Shown here one piece after another: positions 8,119-16,880 of a stretch of 64,000 bases of DNA. The position numbers and the translations under genes were made by a program. Numbering within the stretch: the first letter of the stretch is position 1; each line of letters begins with the position of its first letter. The stretch comes from JAPOXK01 sp965220315 (lineage in GTDB: Bacteria > Chloroflexota > Dehalococcoidia > Bin125): NCBI GenBank assembly GCA_965220315.1, contig CBDCPP010000002.1, forward strand, positions 558,001 to 622,000. Reading direction: 5' to 3'. The notes below the pieces were generated by a model. It was not told where the DNA came from. It saw nothing but the letters and a program-made list of their open reading frames with translations, and did not search any database.

Positions 8119-9141
8119 TTGTCCGACTCCACGCCCCCCGTTCTTCAAGTAACGGACCTCCGTACCTCTTTCTTCACTGACGCCGGCGAAATTCGCGCCG
8201 TCGATGGCCTCACCTTTGACCTGCTTCCCGGCGAGACCCTAGGCATCGTCGGCGAGTCCGGCAGCGGTAAGAGCGTCGCCGCCCTCTCGCTGCTCCGCCT
8301 CATTCCCATGCCCCCAGGCAAGATCAAAGACGGCAGCGCGCTCTTTCGCGCCGACCCGCGACAGCTCGCCACCTGCCAAGATCTCCTTCAAATTTCCGAC
8401 CCACAGCTCCGCCGCATCCGCGGCAACGATATCGCCATGGTCTTTCAAGAGCCCATGACCTCTCTCAACCCGGTCATGAAGATCGGCACGCAGATCACTG
8501 AGGCGCTCCAGCTTCACAAGGGTCTGGCGAAAAATGAGGCGCGCGCGCGCGCGGCCGCGCTCCTCGGCCGAGTGGGCATCCCGGACGCCGTCGCCAGCCT
8601 CGACGGCTACCCGCACCAACTCTCCGGCGGCATGCGCCAGCGCGTCATGATCGCCATGGCTCTCTGCTGCGACCCTCAAATCCTCCTCGCCGACGAGCCC
8701 ACTACCGCCCTCGACGTCACCATCCAGGCGCAGGTCCTGGAGCTCTTGGCCCAGCTCACCAAAGAAGCGGGTACGGCCGTGATCCTCATCACCCACAATC
8801 TCGGCGTCGTGGCCCGCTACGCAGACCGTGTCCTTGTCATGTACGCCGGCCGCGCCGTCGAGATCGGTCCTGCCACGGCGATCTATCGCCGCCCCCACCA
8901 TGCCTATACTCTGGGGCTCCTCGACTCCGTCCCCCGCCTTGACGCTCCCGCTCAGCGCATTGTCCCTATTGAGGGTGCTCCGCCCGACCCTGCTCACCTC
9001 CCCGCCGGTTGCGCCTTCGCCCCGCGCTGTCGCTTCGCCACTGATATCTGCCGCGAACTCCGCCCCGCCCTCCAAGACGTCGGCAGCGGACACCGGGCCG
9101 CCTGTCACCACGCCGACCAGGTCCTCGCCGCCGTCTCCTGA
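8119..9141 (+). CDS. Oligopeptide/dipeptide ABC transporter ATP-binding protein (OppD/DppD type)
   Basis: The protein of about 340 residues carries Walker A GESGSGKS, Q-loop VFQEPMTSLNPVM, signature LSGGMRQR and Walker B ILLADEPTTALD, with the C-terminal Cys-containing oligo_HPY block GCAFAPRCRFATDIC of Opp/Dpp ATPases. I place the start at TTG 8119, which gives SDSTPPVLQVTDLRTSFF, the usual N-terminus; the open frame upstream to 7954 has no family similarity. It is followed 13 bp later by the second ATPase. No permease or substrate-binding gene accompanies the pair, so they must serve membrane subunits encoded elsewhere or be a remnant. Confidence 0.88.
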   Translation: MSDSTPPVLQVTDLRTSFFTDAGEIRAVDGLTFDLLPGETLGIVGESGSGKSVAALSLLRLIPMPPGKIKDGSALFRADPRQLATCQDLLQISDPQLRRIRGNDIAMVFQEPMTSLNPVMKIGTQITEALQLHKGLAKNEARARAAALLGRVGIPDAVASLDGYPHQLSGGMRQRVMIAMALCCDPQILLADEPTTALDVTIQAQVLELLAQLTKEAGTAVILITHNLGVVARYADRVLVMYAGRAVEIGPATAIYRRPHHAYTLGLLDSVPRLDAPAQRIVPIEGAPPDPAHLPAGCAFAPRCRFATDICRELRPALQDVGSGHRAACHHADQVLAAVS

Positions 9142-9154
9142 TGACAACTGTCCT

Positions 9155-10219
9155 ATGACGATGCCCGATCCCGCCCCGCCGCCCCCTGACCGCCCCTTGA
9201 TAGAGGTCCAAAACCTCCAGCTCCACTTCCCCGTCAAGCGTGGCATCCTCATCCAACGGCAGGTCGCCGCCGTCAAGGCCGTCGACGGCCTCTCCTTCAC
9301 CATCCATGACGGCGAGACCTTCGGCCTCGTCGGCGAGTCGGGCTGTGGCAAAACGACCGCTGGCCGCGCCATCCTCCAGCTCTACAGACCCACCGCCGGC
9401 CATGTTTGGCTCCACCCCCGCCCCTCCAGCGACGAGGATGGCATTCCAGCCCTTGCCGAAGGTCCCGTCGATCTCACCACGCTCCGCGGTCGCCGCCTCC
9501 GCCAAGTCCGCCGTCGCATCCAAATGATCTTCCAAGACCCCTACGCCTCTCTCAATCCCCGGATGACCGTTGGCGGCATCGTCGCCGAAGCCCTCACCAT
9601 CCATGGCCTCCACGAGCATCAGCGTCGGCAGCGTGTCGCCCAGCTCCTCGACACCGTCGGAATCAGCCCCGCTCTCGCCAACCGCTTCCCGCACGAGTTC
9701 TCCGGTGGCCAGCGGCAGCGCGTCGGCATCGCCCGTGCCCTCGCCGTCGAGCCCTGGTTCGTCGTCGCCGACGAGCCCCTCTCCGCCCTCGACGTCTCGA
9801 TCCAGGCCCAAATCATCAACCTCCTCCAAGAACTCCAAGATCGCTTCCGCCTCACTTACCTCTTCATCTCCCACGACCTCGCCGTCGTTCGCGCCGTGAG
9901 CCACCGCGTCGCCGTCATGTACCTCGGTCAGATCGTCGAACTCGCCCCAAGCAACACCCTCTACCGCGAGCCTCTTCACCCCTACACCCAAGCCCTCCTC
10001 TCCGCCGTCCCCATCCCAGACCCTGCCGTTGAGCGCCGGCGCGACCGGGTCATTCTTCGCGGCGACATCCCCTCCCCTCTTAACCCCCCTTCCGCCTGCC
10101 GCTTCCACAATCGCTGTCCCATCGCCATCGATATCTGCCGTGAGCAGGATCCCGAATGGCGCGAACTCCGCCCCGGCCACTACGTTGCCTGTCATCGGGC
10201 GCAGGAGAATTTGATCTAA
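9155..10219 (+). CDS. Oligopeptide/dipeptide ABC transporter ATP-binding protein (OppF/DppF type)
   Basis: This is the second Opp/Dpp ATPase, about 354 residues from ATG 9155 (ATG 9161 is an alternative). Walker A is GESGCGKT, the Q-loop is IFQDPYASLNPRM, the signature is FSGGQRQRVGIARAL and Walker B is VVADEPLSALD. The C-terminal C-x-F-type block ACRFHNRCPIAIDIC is present. An insertion after Walker A (HPRPSSDEDGIPALAEG) is unusual in this family. The heterodimer with the preceding product should drive uptake of peptides or related solutes, but permeases and binding protein are missing from the neighbourhood. Confidence 0.88.
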   Translation: MTMPDPAPPPPDRPLIEVQNLQLHFPVKRGILIQRQVAAVKAVDGLSFTIHDGETFGLVGESGCGKTTAGRAILQLYRPTAGHVWLHPRPSSDEDGIPALAEGPVDLTTLRGRRLRQVRRRIQMIFQDPYASLNPRMTVGGIVAEALTIHGLHEHQRRQRVAQLLDTVGISPALANRFPHEFSGGQRQRVGIARALAVEPWFVVADEPLSALDVSIQAQIINLLQELQDRFRLTYLFISHDLAVVRAVSHRVAVMYLGQIVELAPSNTLYREPLHPYTQALLSAVPIPDPAVERRRDRVILRGDIPSPLNPPSACRFHNRCPIAIDICREQDPEWRELRPGHYVACHRAQENLI

Positions 10220-10258
10220 CGGCCTCGCGCCGCAGAACACAGGATCAAGCAACGCGGG

Positions 10259-11548
10259 CTAGCCGCTTCCTCCAGCCAGGGCAGGGCGCGCGGCCGCCCG
10301 GTCGATGGGCCGCGGCAGCCGCAATGACGCGAAGAAGAACACCAGCGCCCCTCCGTACGCTCCCAAGAACATCACCAGCGCCCACGTATACGACCCCGTC
10401 CCATCGAAGATCGCTCCCGCCGCCAATGGCGACACCAGCATCGCCACCGTCCGCACCACGCTCACCGCTCCCAAGATCGATCCAAAGTGCGCTGCCCCGA
10501 ACGCCCGCGACAGCGACAGCGGCTCGATCAGCGCCGGCCCCGTATCCGCGATCGACCAGAACAGCACGAACACGATCACCAGCTCTGTCGATGTCCCGAT
10601 CAGCAGCATCCCAAACGTGATCATCCCGTTCACCGCCAGCAACATCGCCACTCGCTCGAACCGCCCCGCCCGGTCCACCGTCCCCGCCAGCACCAGCCGT
10701 GTGATGATGCTCAGCCCAGCCATCGCCGACAGGATCCCCGCCGCCTCCCCGGAGCTGAACCCCTTATCCTCGAAGAACGGCACCGAGTGCACCACCAGCC
10801 CGAACGCCGCGTAGAAGTACAAAGAGATCCCCAGCGTCAGCGTCCAGAAGATCGGCGTCCGCATTGCCGCCCGCAGCGGCAGGCCCGTCGTCGCCGTCGG
10901 CGTGCCCGCTGGCACCGTGTACGTGTCCGGGTGCGACCCGTCCGCTCGGCGCGCCGGCGCGTCCCGGAACACGAAGAACGACAGCGGCAGGTACAGCGCC
11001 AGCACCAGTCCCGCCGATAGCTGCAGCGATCCTTCCCACCCCAGCGTATCGATCATCAACCGTACGACCGGCACCAGCGCGAACCCTCCCAGCGATACTC
11101 CCAGCCCCAACAGGCCCAACGCCGTCCCCCGCCGCCGCTCGAACCAGCTCGCCGCCAGCGCCTGCAGTCCGATGAAGAACGCCATCGCCACCGACAGTCC
11201 CATCAGCCCCGAGTACAGATACCAGTGCCACAGCGTGCTCGCCGTCGATAGCAGCGCCAGCCCCCCGGCGCCCAGCAACGCCCCCACCAGCACTACCAGC
11301 CGCGGCCCCCGCCGGTCTGTTAGCCGTCCAACGAACGGGGACGCGGCCCCTGCTGCCAGCAGCGTGATCGACACCCCCAGCGACACTTCCGTCCGCGTCC
11401 ACCCGAACGCCGTCTCGACCGGGGAGAAATACAGCCCGAGCGACCACGTGTACAGCCCGCCGAACAACGCCGTTGCTGCCAGCGCTCCCGACACCACCCA
11501 CCAGCCGTAGTAGATCGACCTGACGCTCCGGCCGCGAGTGAGCCCCAT
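10259..11548 (-). CDS. MFS transporter (OFA/monocarboxylate-type)
   Basis: This 429-residue protein has twelve hydrophobic segments and an N-terminal YYGWWVVSGALAATALFGG start characteristic of the oxalate/formate antiporter and monocarboxylate-porter branch of the major facilitator superfamily. The loop 2-3 motif is seen as GRLTDRRGPR. It is an inner-membrane carrier, probably for an organic acid linked to the surrounding catabolic genes. It is convergent with the dppF-like gene (39 bp gap) and transcribed alone. The substrate is not assignable. Confidence 0.88.
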   Translation of the reverse strand: MGLTRGRSVRSIYYGWWVVSGALAATALFGGLYTWSLGLYFSPVETAFGWTRTEVSLGVSITLLAAGAASPFVGRLTDRRGPRLVVLVGALLGAGGLALLSTASTLWHWYLYSGLMGLSVAMAFFIGLQALAASWFERRRGTALGLLGLGVSLGGFALVPVVRLMIDTLGWEGSLQLSAGLVLALYLPLSFFVFRDAPARRADGSHPDTYTVPAGTPTATTGLPLRAAMRTPIFWTLTLGISLYFYAAFGLVVHSVPFFEDKGFSSGEAAGILSAMAGLSIITRLVLAGTVDRAGRFERVAMLLAVNGMITFGMLLIGTSTELVIVFVLFWSIADTGPALIEPLSLSRAFGAAHFGSILGAVSVVRTVAMLVSPLAAGAIFDGTGSYTWALVMFLGAYGGALVFFFASLRLPRPIDRAAARPALAGGSG

Positions 11549-11701
11549 AGAGCCCTTCTAGGGCAGCCACCGTCGGCGGTCACCCCTGCGGAGGCCGCCG
11601 TAGGCAGCTCCCTCTTCGATCAAGTGTTGATGCCGGGGACAGGCTCGCTGCCTACCCGCCGGCGGAACACGCGTCTTCCAGGCCTTGGGACAAGGAAGGA
11701 T

Positions 11702-12961
11702 TTAAGACACCATCTCGCTCATCGGCAGTCCCAGCGTCGCCCGCGCGATGTACTCGTACTGCTCGTTCGGCGAGTACGTCTGCATGATCGGTCCCGCCCG
11801 TACGTCCCGGTACCACCGCGATAGCGGACTCCTGCTCAGATACCCCGAGCCCCCCGACGCCGTCATCGCCTTGTCCACCACCGCCACCGCCCGGCTCGTC
11901 ACTACGTTCTTTGTTACCTGAAACAGCTTGTTGAGCTGGTGCAGATCATCGAATGGCACATCCGTCCCCGGCGGATTCGCCGCGTAGAACGCATCGATAC
12001 GATCCGCGCATGCCTCCAGCATCGATTGCGCCGTGATCCGCTCGATCTCGATCTCCGCGATCCAATGCTGGATCGTCGGCCGCTGCGCCAGCGTCCGGCC
12101 GCTCGGCTTCTTCGTCCGCGTCATCACCTGCTCCACGACGTAGTCCCGCGCCGCCTCCGCGATCCCGAAGAACACCGCCGTTAGCCCCAGGTTCGCCGGG
12201 ATGATCAAGTGGAACCATGGTGGACTCCACTCTCCCCAGATCAACCGCAACGCCCCCGCGAACTGTGCATCTGAAACGAAACAATCCCGGAACACGACAT
12301 CGTTGCTCCCAGACGCTCGCATCCCCAGCGCATCCCAGTTGTCCTGGATCTCCATTCCCTCCAGTCCCCGCGGCAAGATCACTCCCGCGATCTGCTGGTC
12401 TCCTTCCGGCAACATCACCCCCAGGAACGTAAAGAACCGGTTCGCCGCCGGCGACCCAGTCCCGAAGACCTTCCGGCCGTTAATCAGATATCCGCCCTCG
12501 GTCCGCGTCGCCGTCACCTGCGGGTGCAACTGATCTGTCCCGGACTCCGTCCCCAGCAAGGAGAACGTGATGCTTCCCGACCCGATTTCCCTCAGCATCT
12601 CCTCCAGTGCCTCCACCGTCGCTGCATCCCCCCGCCGCCGCGCCGCCTCCCGATCCATCCGCACAATCAGCCCGCCCGATATATGCATGTTCGCCGCGAT
12701 CGCCGTCGATCCGTCCCCCCGCCCCAGCCGCGATATCCCCGTCACCATGTCGAACACGCGCTCCACTCCCAGCCCCCCGAACTCCTCGGGCACCATCGCC
12801 GTCATCGCTTTGCTCCGCTGCAGTGCCGCGAAGTTCTCTAGCGGGAAACTCCCTTCCCGATCGTGCTGCGCGGCCCGCTGCGCGAAATCGGCCGCGTGCT
12901 CTTCCATCAGCGCCACGTAGCGTCTCCCGGCCTCCGTCCGCGCTTGCATCGGCTCGTGCAT
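11702..12961 (-). CDS. Acyl-CoA dehydrogenase-family flavoprotein
   Basis: The 419-residue protein shows the acyl-CoA dehydrogenase fold: FAALQRSKAMTAMVPEEFGG at the N-terminal helical domain, SGSITFSLLGTESGTD and GGYLINGRKVFGTGSPAA in the beta domain, and the helical C-terminal domain with KNVVTSRAVAVVDKAM and SRWYRDVRAG. The SGSNDVVFRDCFV motif is also family-typical. It either dehydrogenates an acyl-CoA or, like DszC/HpaB relatives, acts as a flavin monooxygenase. The cupin-like gene is 18 bp upstream, so the pair forms a minus-strand operon. Confidence 0.87.
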   Translation of the reverse strand: MHEPMQARTEAGRRYVALMEEHAADFAQRAAQHDREGSFPLENFAALQRSKAMTAMVPEEFGGLGVERVFDMVTGISRLGRGDGSTAIAANMHISGGLIVRMDREAARRRGDAATVEALEEMLREIGSGSITFSLLGTESGTDQLHPQVTATRTEGGYLINGRKVFGTGSPAANRFFTFLGVMLPEGDQQIAGVILPRGLEGMEIQDNWDALGMRASGSNDVVFRDCFVSDAQFAGALRLIWGEWSPPWFHLIIPANLGLTAVFFGIAEAARDYVVEQVMTRTKKPSGRTLAQRPTIQHWIAEIEIERITAQSMLEACADRIDAFYAANPPGTDVPFDDLHQLNKLFQVTKNVVTSRAVAVVDKAMTASGGSGYLSRSPLSRWYRDVRAGPIMQTYSPNEQYEYIARATLGLPMSEMVS

Positions 12962-12979
12962 CGGCCTCCCTCCTCCCGC

Positions 12980-13411
12980 CTACTCGATCCCCGGCGGCTC
13001 GTAGCGCAGCTTGTACACATCCCCGTCCATGAACGGACTCGGACTCGCCGTCACCACGTGCCCGAACGGCTCATCGCTCGTTACCTCCCAATGGAAGTAC
13101 GATCCCTTTGGCATCAGGTAGACATCTCCCGGCTTGACATCCGCCGTTTGCACGGTGGTGTGCAGCGGTGGCAACGAATACTCAATGTGCGCTGTCCCGC
13201 GCACCACGTGGTGCATCTCCGGATACCAGACCGGCCACTCGAAGGCCCCGTCCTCCTTGCGGAACTCCTCGTAGCACGACCAGCAGTCGTTGGAGTTGAC
13301 GATCGGGTACAGCCGTCCCGTCCCGAACCGGCTCACGAACTTGTACTCGTCCCCCTCCAACTTCGAGAAATCGACCGAACCCAGCGGCAACTCGTCGTAG
13401 ATCTGGACCAT
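12980..13411 (-). CDS. Cupin-like protein (143 aa)
   Basis: This is a small single-domain protein with a double-stranded beta-helix pattern. The segment WPEMHHVVRGTAHIEYSLP-like (residues about 65-85) supplies the first cupin motif with paired histidines, and DVKPGDVYLMPKGSYFHWEV supplies the second with G-D and a His. Such proteins bind a metal and act as dioxygenases, isomerases or sensors. It begins 137 bp from the divergent LLM gene and precedes the acyl-CoA dehydrogenase-like gene in the same operon. The function is not defined. Confidence 0.7.
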   Translation of the reverse strand: MVQIYDELPLGSVDFSKLEGDEYKFVSRFGTGRLYPIVNSNDCWSCYEEFRKEDGAFEWPVWYPEMHHVVRGTAHIEYSLPPLHTTVQTADVKPGDVYLMPKGSYFHWEVTSDEPFGHVVTASPSPFMDGDVYKLRYEPPGIE

Positions 13412-13548
13412 ATCGCAACCCCCTCTGCCGATACGCAGCCCGTCTGCGCCCTGCGGCGGGCGCTAGGATGGTCTCCGCCTCTCGGGGCGTCAACCGCGCG
13501 ACCCGGCGCTGCCTCGTGAATCGGCGCCGCAGGGACAGGACAACTAAG

Positions 13549-14577
13549 ATGCTCCTTGGCCTCTATGCCGACACCCACGGTCTCCACCACCGCGACGCGC
13601 TCAACCACCTTATGCACGACCTCCCGCCCGAGCAAATGCGCACCATCGACAATGCCCGGCGCTGCGAGGAGGTCGGCTTTGACTCCATGTGGTTCGCCGA
13701 TCACCTCTTCATGCCCATCGAATCCCAGAGCAGCCACAAGGCCAACATCTCCGGCACCCGCGCCTACCGCCCCCGGCACACGATGATGGACGCCGCCGTC
13801 ACCATGGCGGCCGTTGCCGCCAGCACCCAGCGTCTCAAGCTCGCCACCTCCGTTCTCATCGCTCCCTATCGTCCGCCCCTCAGCGACGCGCGCCAGTTCG
13901 CTACCCTCGACATTCTCTCCGGCGGACGTCTCATCCTCGGCGTCGGCGCTGGCTGGATGCGTGAAGAGTTCGATGCCGTCGGCCGCCCCTTCGAACACCG
14001 CGGCGCCATCACGGAAGAGTGCATCGAAATCTACAAGCGCTGCTGGACCCATGACGTCGTCGAGTTCCATGGCGATCACTACGATTTCACCAACCTCTCC
14101 ATGGACCCCAAGCCTCTCCAAAAGCCCCATCCGCCCATCGTCTTCGGCGGCGTCGTCCCTGCCGGCGCCCGCCGCGCCGCTCGCTGCTGCGACGGCCTCT
14201 ACATGACCTTCCTCGACGTCAACGCCACCCCGGGTCGCTACCAATACCTCCAAGACGAAGCCCGCCGCGAGCTCGAGCGCGTTGGCCGCGACCCCGCGGA
14301 ATTCGCCATGCAGGCCACGGTCTCCATCCGCCTTCTCGACGCTGCCCACCCCGATGCTCAAGAGCCCAGCCGCCGCCTCGGCGTCGGCTCCCCCGAGCAG
14401 GTCCTCGCCGATATCGCCGCCTTCGCCGCCAACGGCTACGCTCACTTCGTCTGTTTCTTCGAATGCCCCCGCGGCGATCCGGACGAACTCCGCGACCAGA
14501 TCGAGCAGTTCGCCGCCGACGTTCTCCCTGCCGCCCGCGCCCTTACCCCCGCCGGCGACTGGCGCAAAGACCTCTAA
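13549..14577 (+). CDS. LLM class F420/FMN-dependent oxidoreductase (342 aa)
   Basis: Luciferase-like monooxygenase blocks are clear: GFDSMWFADHLFMP, QRLKLATSVLIAPYRPP, GGRLILGVGAGWMREEF and PHPPIVFGG. The start is ATG 13549 (MLLGLYADTHG); upstream in-frame codons lie outside any conserved sequence. This is the TIGR03619-like branch, in which F420 use is common, but that is family knowledge and not visible here. It is transcribed divergently from the cupin/acyl-CoA dehydrogenase pair. Codon third positions are strongly C-rich, in line with the region's strand composition. Confidence 0.9.
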   Translation: MLLGLYADTHGLHHRDALNHLMHDLPPEQMRTIDNARRCEEVGFDSMWFADHLFMPIESQSSHKANISGTRAYRPRHTMMDAAVTMAAVAASTQRLKLATSVLIAPYRPPLSDARQFATLDILSGGRLILGVGAGWMREEFDAVGRPFEHRGAITEECIEIYKRCWTHDVVEFHGDHYDFTNLSMDPKPLQKPHPPIVFGGVVPAGARRAARCCDGLYMTFLDVNATPGRYQYLQDEARRELERVGRDPAEFAMQATVSIRLLDAAHPDAQEPSRRLGVGSPEQVLADIAAFAANGYAHFVCFFECPRGDPDELRDQIEQFAADVLPAARALTPAGDWRKDL

Positions 14578-14879
14578 CGCTCGGCCTGGCTTCTAGTCCG
14601 GCAGCTCAAGTTGAAGCCAACTCCAAAGCTAATTTCCCCAATCACAATCTTGACATCCGCAACACCCGGAATACGCTGGATCTGGTAGGCGACCCCTAAG
14701 GACGGCGCCATGGATGAATCAATTACTCCTCCCTCAATGCAGCGGAGGACCATGCCGTCGTGGAACGAGGAAACGGCTCCGCCGCGGGTTCACCCGCTGG
14801 CTTCGGCGACCATGTTGCGCTTGAGAATGTGCTATCCCGCCACCCGGGTGGCGGCGCTCGTAGCGAAGGAGGGAACGTC
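14578..14879 (+). promoter_or_regulatory. Structured leader upstream of the universal stress protein gene
   Basis: This 302-bp non-coding stretch has a TTGACA hexamer at 14650-14655 without a convincing -10, a small hairpin GCGGGT-TC-ACCCGC at 14784-14797, and a perfect 18-bp palindrome CCGCCACCCGGGTGGCGG at 14837-14854, ending 25 bp before the ATG. The palindrome could be an operator or a hairpin next to the AAGGAGGG ribosome-binding site. I see no coding sequence in it. Confidence 0.35.
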
Positions 14880-15881
14880 ATGAAGCGTATGCTGATTTGT
14901 CTTGATGGCTCCGGGCTCTCTCGCTCCATCCTGCCGATCGCGCGCGGGATCGCGAAGCGAGGGGATTTCGAGGCCGTTCTCTTACGAGGGCTTGATCCCG
15001 TGCCTTACGCGATCCCGGCTGCGGCCGGACTGGCGTTTATGGGGCCCGAGCCGCGCGACCCCGCCGCTACTGCCCGCACGCGCGATCAAATCCACGACGA
15101 ACTCGCGGCCGAACTTAGGGACTTCCCGAACGGCGGCACCTCCCTGGTCCCGGATGCGGACGACACCTCGCGCATGATCGTCGCCGCCGCGCGCGCGGAG
15201 GGGGTGGACCTCATCGTCATGGCGACCCACTCACGGCGCCCGATCGGCGAGTTGCTCTTCGGGGGCGTAGCCCACGGCGTCGTTCGCAGCGGCGTGACGC
15301 CCGTCATCCTCTTCCATCCGTCCGATTCATACGATATGGCCGCTTGGCTGCGGAAGGATCGGCCCACCATGGTCGTCTGCCTCGACGGCAGCCACTTCTC
15401 CCGCTCCATCCTCCCCGCCGCGCGGCAGCTGGCCCAAGCGATGGACGCGGAGACGCACCTGATCCGCATCCTCGACGATAGCAAGATCAAAGCGACGGTA
15501 GTGCACCACCGTCGCGCCGGCGCCGTGCCGGGATTCCGGCAGACCCTGGATGACGAGCATCGGGACTTTCGCTCGGATGTGGGACACGACCACGTCATTG
15601 AACCGCGCATGCAGGCCATCGATCGCGTCGGTCAGTCGGTGCACCTGGAACTGGATGCCGACCTCGAAGACTTCCCCGATAACGCCCAGGCCGCGGTTCT
15701 CCACGGAGATGAGCCCGCGAAGCTCATCACGGACTATCTGCGCGATGTCCAAGCCGACCTCGTGGCTATGGCCACGCACTCGCGGCGTCCCATGACCGAG
15801 ATCGTCGCCGGCAGCGTCACGGACGCCGTCGTTCGGAGCGGCATCGTCCCGGCGCTGGTCCTGCATCCCGCGGATCGCTAG
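14880..15881 (+). CDS. Tandem universal stress protein (two UspA domains)
   Basis: The protein of about 333 residues starts at ATG 14880 behind AAGGAGGG. Two UspA domains are arranged head to tail: MLICLDGSGLSRSILPIARG begins the first and MVVCLDGSHFSRSILPAARQ the second. Each ends with the ATP-binding loop type sequence, MATHSRRPIGELLFGGVAHG and MATHSRRPMTEIVAGSVTDA, followed by a V-R-S-G-x-x-P strand. Tandem Usp proteins bind ATP or AMP and adjust physiology under stress. Its last codons and downstream flank are duplicated beyond the following GNAT gene. Base composition differs from the catabolic block to its left. Confidence 0.9.
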   Translation: MKRMLICLDGSGLSRSILPIARGIAKRGDFEAVLLRGLDPVPYAIPAAAGLAFMGPEPRDPAATARTRDQIHDELAAELRDFPNGGTSLVPDADDTSRMIVAAARAEGVDLIVMATHSRRPIGELLFGGVAHGVVRSGVTPVILFHPSDSYDMAAWLRKDRPTMVVCLDGSHFSRSILPAARQLAQAMDAETHLIRILDDSKIKATVVHHRRAGAVPGFRQTLDDEHRDFRSDVGHDHVIEPRMQAIDRVGQSVHLELDADLEDFPDNAQAAVLHGDEPAKLITDYLRDVQADLVAMATHSRRPMTEIVAGSVTDAVVRSGIVPALVLHPADR

Positions 15882-15915
15882 CGGCGACGGTCGCGAGCTA
15901 CAAAGGAGGCGGCAG
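15865..15915. repeat. Direct repeat copy A (3' end of usp gene plus flank)
   Basis: About 50 bp starting ATCCCGCGGATCGC and running through GGTCGCGAG to an AGGCGGCAG-like end recur with a few substitutions at 16767-16820. The two copies bracket the triple tandem repeat and the GNAT gene, suggesting insertion or duplication of that segment next to the usp gene. Confidence 0.6.
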
Positions 15916-15975
15916 ACGATCGCCGTGAAAGAGCATGCCGGCAAAGCTGGCGAGATCGTGGGTTCCTCCTCCGGC

Positions 15976-16035
15976 TTCATCGAGATCCTGTAACGTTCAT
16001 CGAGATCCTGTAACGTTCATCGAGATCCTGTAACG
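15976..16035. repeat. Three perfect 20-bp tandem repeats upstream of the GNAT gene
   Basis: TTCATCGAGATCCTGTAACG occurs three times without a mismatch (15976-15995, 15996-16015, 16016-16035), ending 17 bp before the GNAT start codon. The 20-bp period is close to two helical turns. It could be a cooperative binding array, a slippage-prone microsatellite, or a trace of the event that placed the GNAT gene here. Confidence 0.9.
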
Positions 16036-16051
16036 ATTAAGGCCGAACGCC

Positions 16052-16735
16052 ATGCCCGAGGCCGCGAAGTCCACGCCAGCGATCACGATCCGCCGCCCCA
16101 CCGGATCAGTTGCCTTCGCGGATCGCCAGGTCACCTTGCGCCCGCTCGGCGCCGCCGACCAGGACGCGATTTTGCACTTTGCCCAGCGGCTGCCCGCACA
16201 CGACCTCCGCTTCCTGCGACGCGATATCACCGATCCCGGCGATGTCGGTGATTGGCTCGCGAACGTGGCGCGGGGAAGCGCCGCCGCCATCGTCGCGCTC
16301 TTCCAGGACGAAATCGTCGGCTACGCCACGATCGATCGCGGCCGCCTCCGCTGGACCGCCCACGTGGCGGAGATCCGCGTCCTCGTCGACCCGACCATGC
16401 GCGGCAGCGGCCTCGGCGCCGCCCTCCTCCAGATCGTCTTCGATGCGGCCCTCGAAGCGGGCGTACGGAAGCTCGTCGCCCAGATGACCGTCGATCAAGA
16501 GGCTGCCGCCACCCTCTTCCGCCGTCTGGGCTTCGAACAAGAAGTCATCCGGCGAGGCCACGCCATGGATGCGGATGGCCAGCTGAACGATCTTTTGGTC
16601 TTGAGTCTCATCACGGATGATCTCGAAAACTGTGATGCCTGCGAGCGCCGGATTGTGCGGGGCATGACTCTCGAAGGCAAGCCCCACTGCTGGACCTGCT
16701 ACGAGCTACGGCGTTACGAATACGGCGGCGGCTAG
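16052..16735 (+). CDS. GNAT-family N-acetyltransferase with C-terminal zinc-ribbon-like tail
   Basis: This 227-residue protein has a GNAT core: VTLRPLGAADQDAIL at the start, VAEIRVLVDPTMRGSGLGAALL (the acetyl-CoA-binding R/Q-x-x-G-x-G/A loop) and AATLFRRLGFEQEV near the end of the domain. After about residue 185 comes a separate tail with C-D-A-C and C-W-T-C pairs spaced 17 residues apart, a plausible treble-clef or zinc ribbon. The substrate of this fusion is unknown. It is bracketed by approximately 50-bp direct repeats and preceded by tandem repeats, and lies between a stress protein and RecQ. Confidence 0.85.
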   Translation: MPEAAKSTPAITIRRPTGSVAFADRQVTLRPLGAADQDAILHFAQRLPAHDLRFLRRDITDPGDVGDWLANVARGSAAAIVALFQDEIVGYATIDRGRLRWTAHVAEIRVLVDPTMRGSGLGAALLQIVFDAALEAGVRKLVAQMTVDQEAAATLFRRLGFEQEVIRRGHAMDADGQLNDLLVLSLITDDLENCDACERRIVRGMTLEGKPHCWTCYELRRYEYGGG

Positions 16736-16766
16736 GGCAACGCCCGGCCGGACCCGATGACTAAAA

Positions 16767-16820
16767 ATCCCGCGGATCGCGAGCGGCGAAGGTCGCGAGA
16801 TACAGCAAGGGCGGCGGTAG
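16767..16820. repeat. Direct repeat copy B, downstream of the GNAT gene
   Basis: This imperfect copy of 15865-15915 shares ATCCCGCGGATCGC, AGCGGCGA and GGTCGCGAG. In copy A this is the end of the usp coding frame; here it lies in the gap between the convergent GNAT and recQ genes. Confidence 0.55.
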
Positions 16821-16880
16821 GTATCGGGGCCGCTGCCGTTCTCTGGATTTGGAGAAGATTCGCGGACGGTGATCCGTGCC

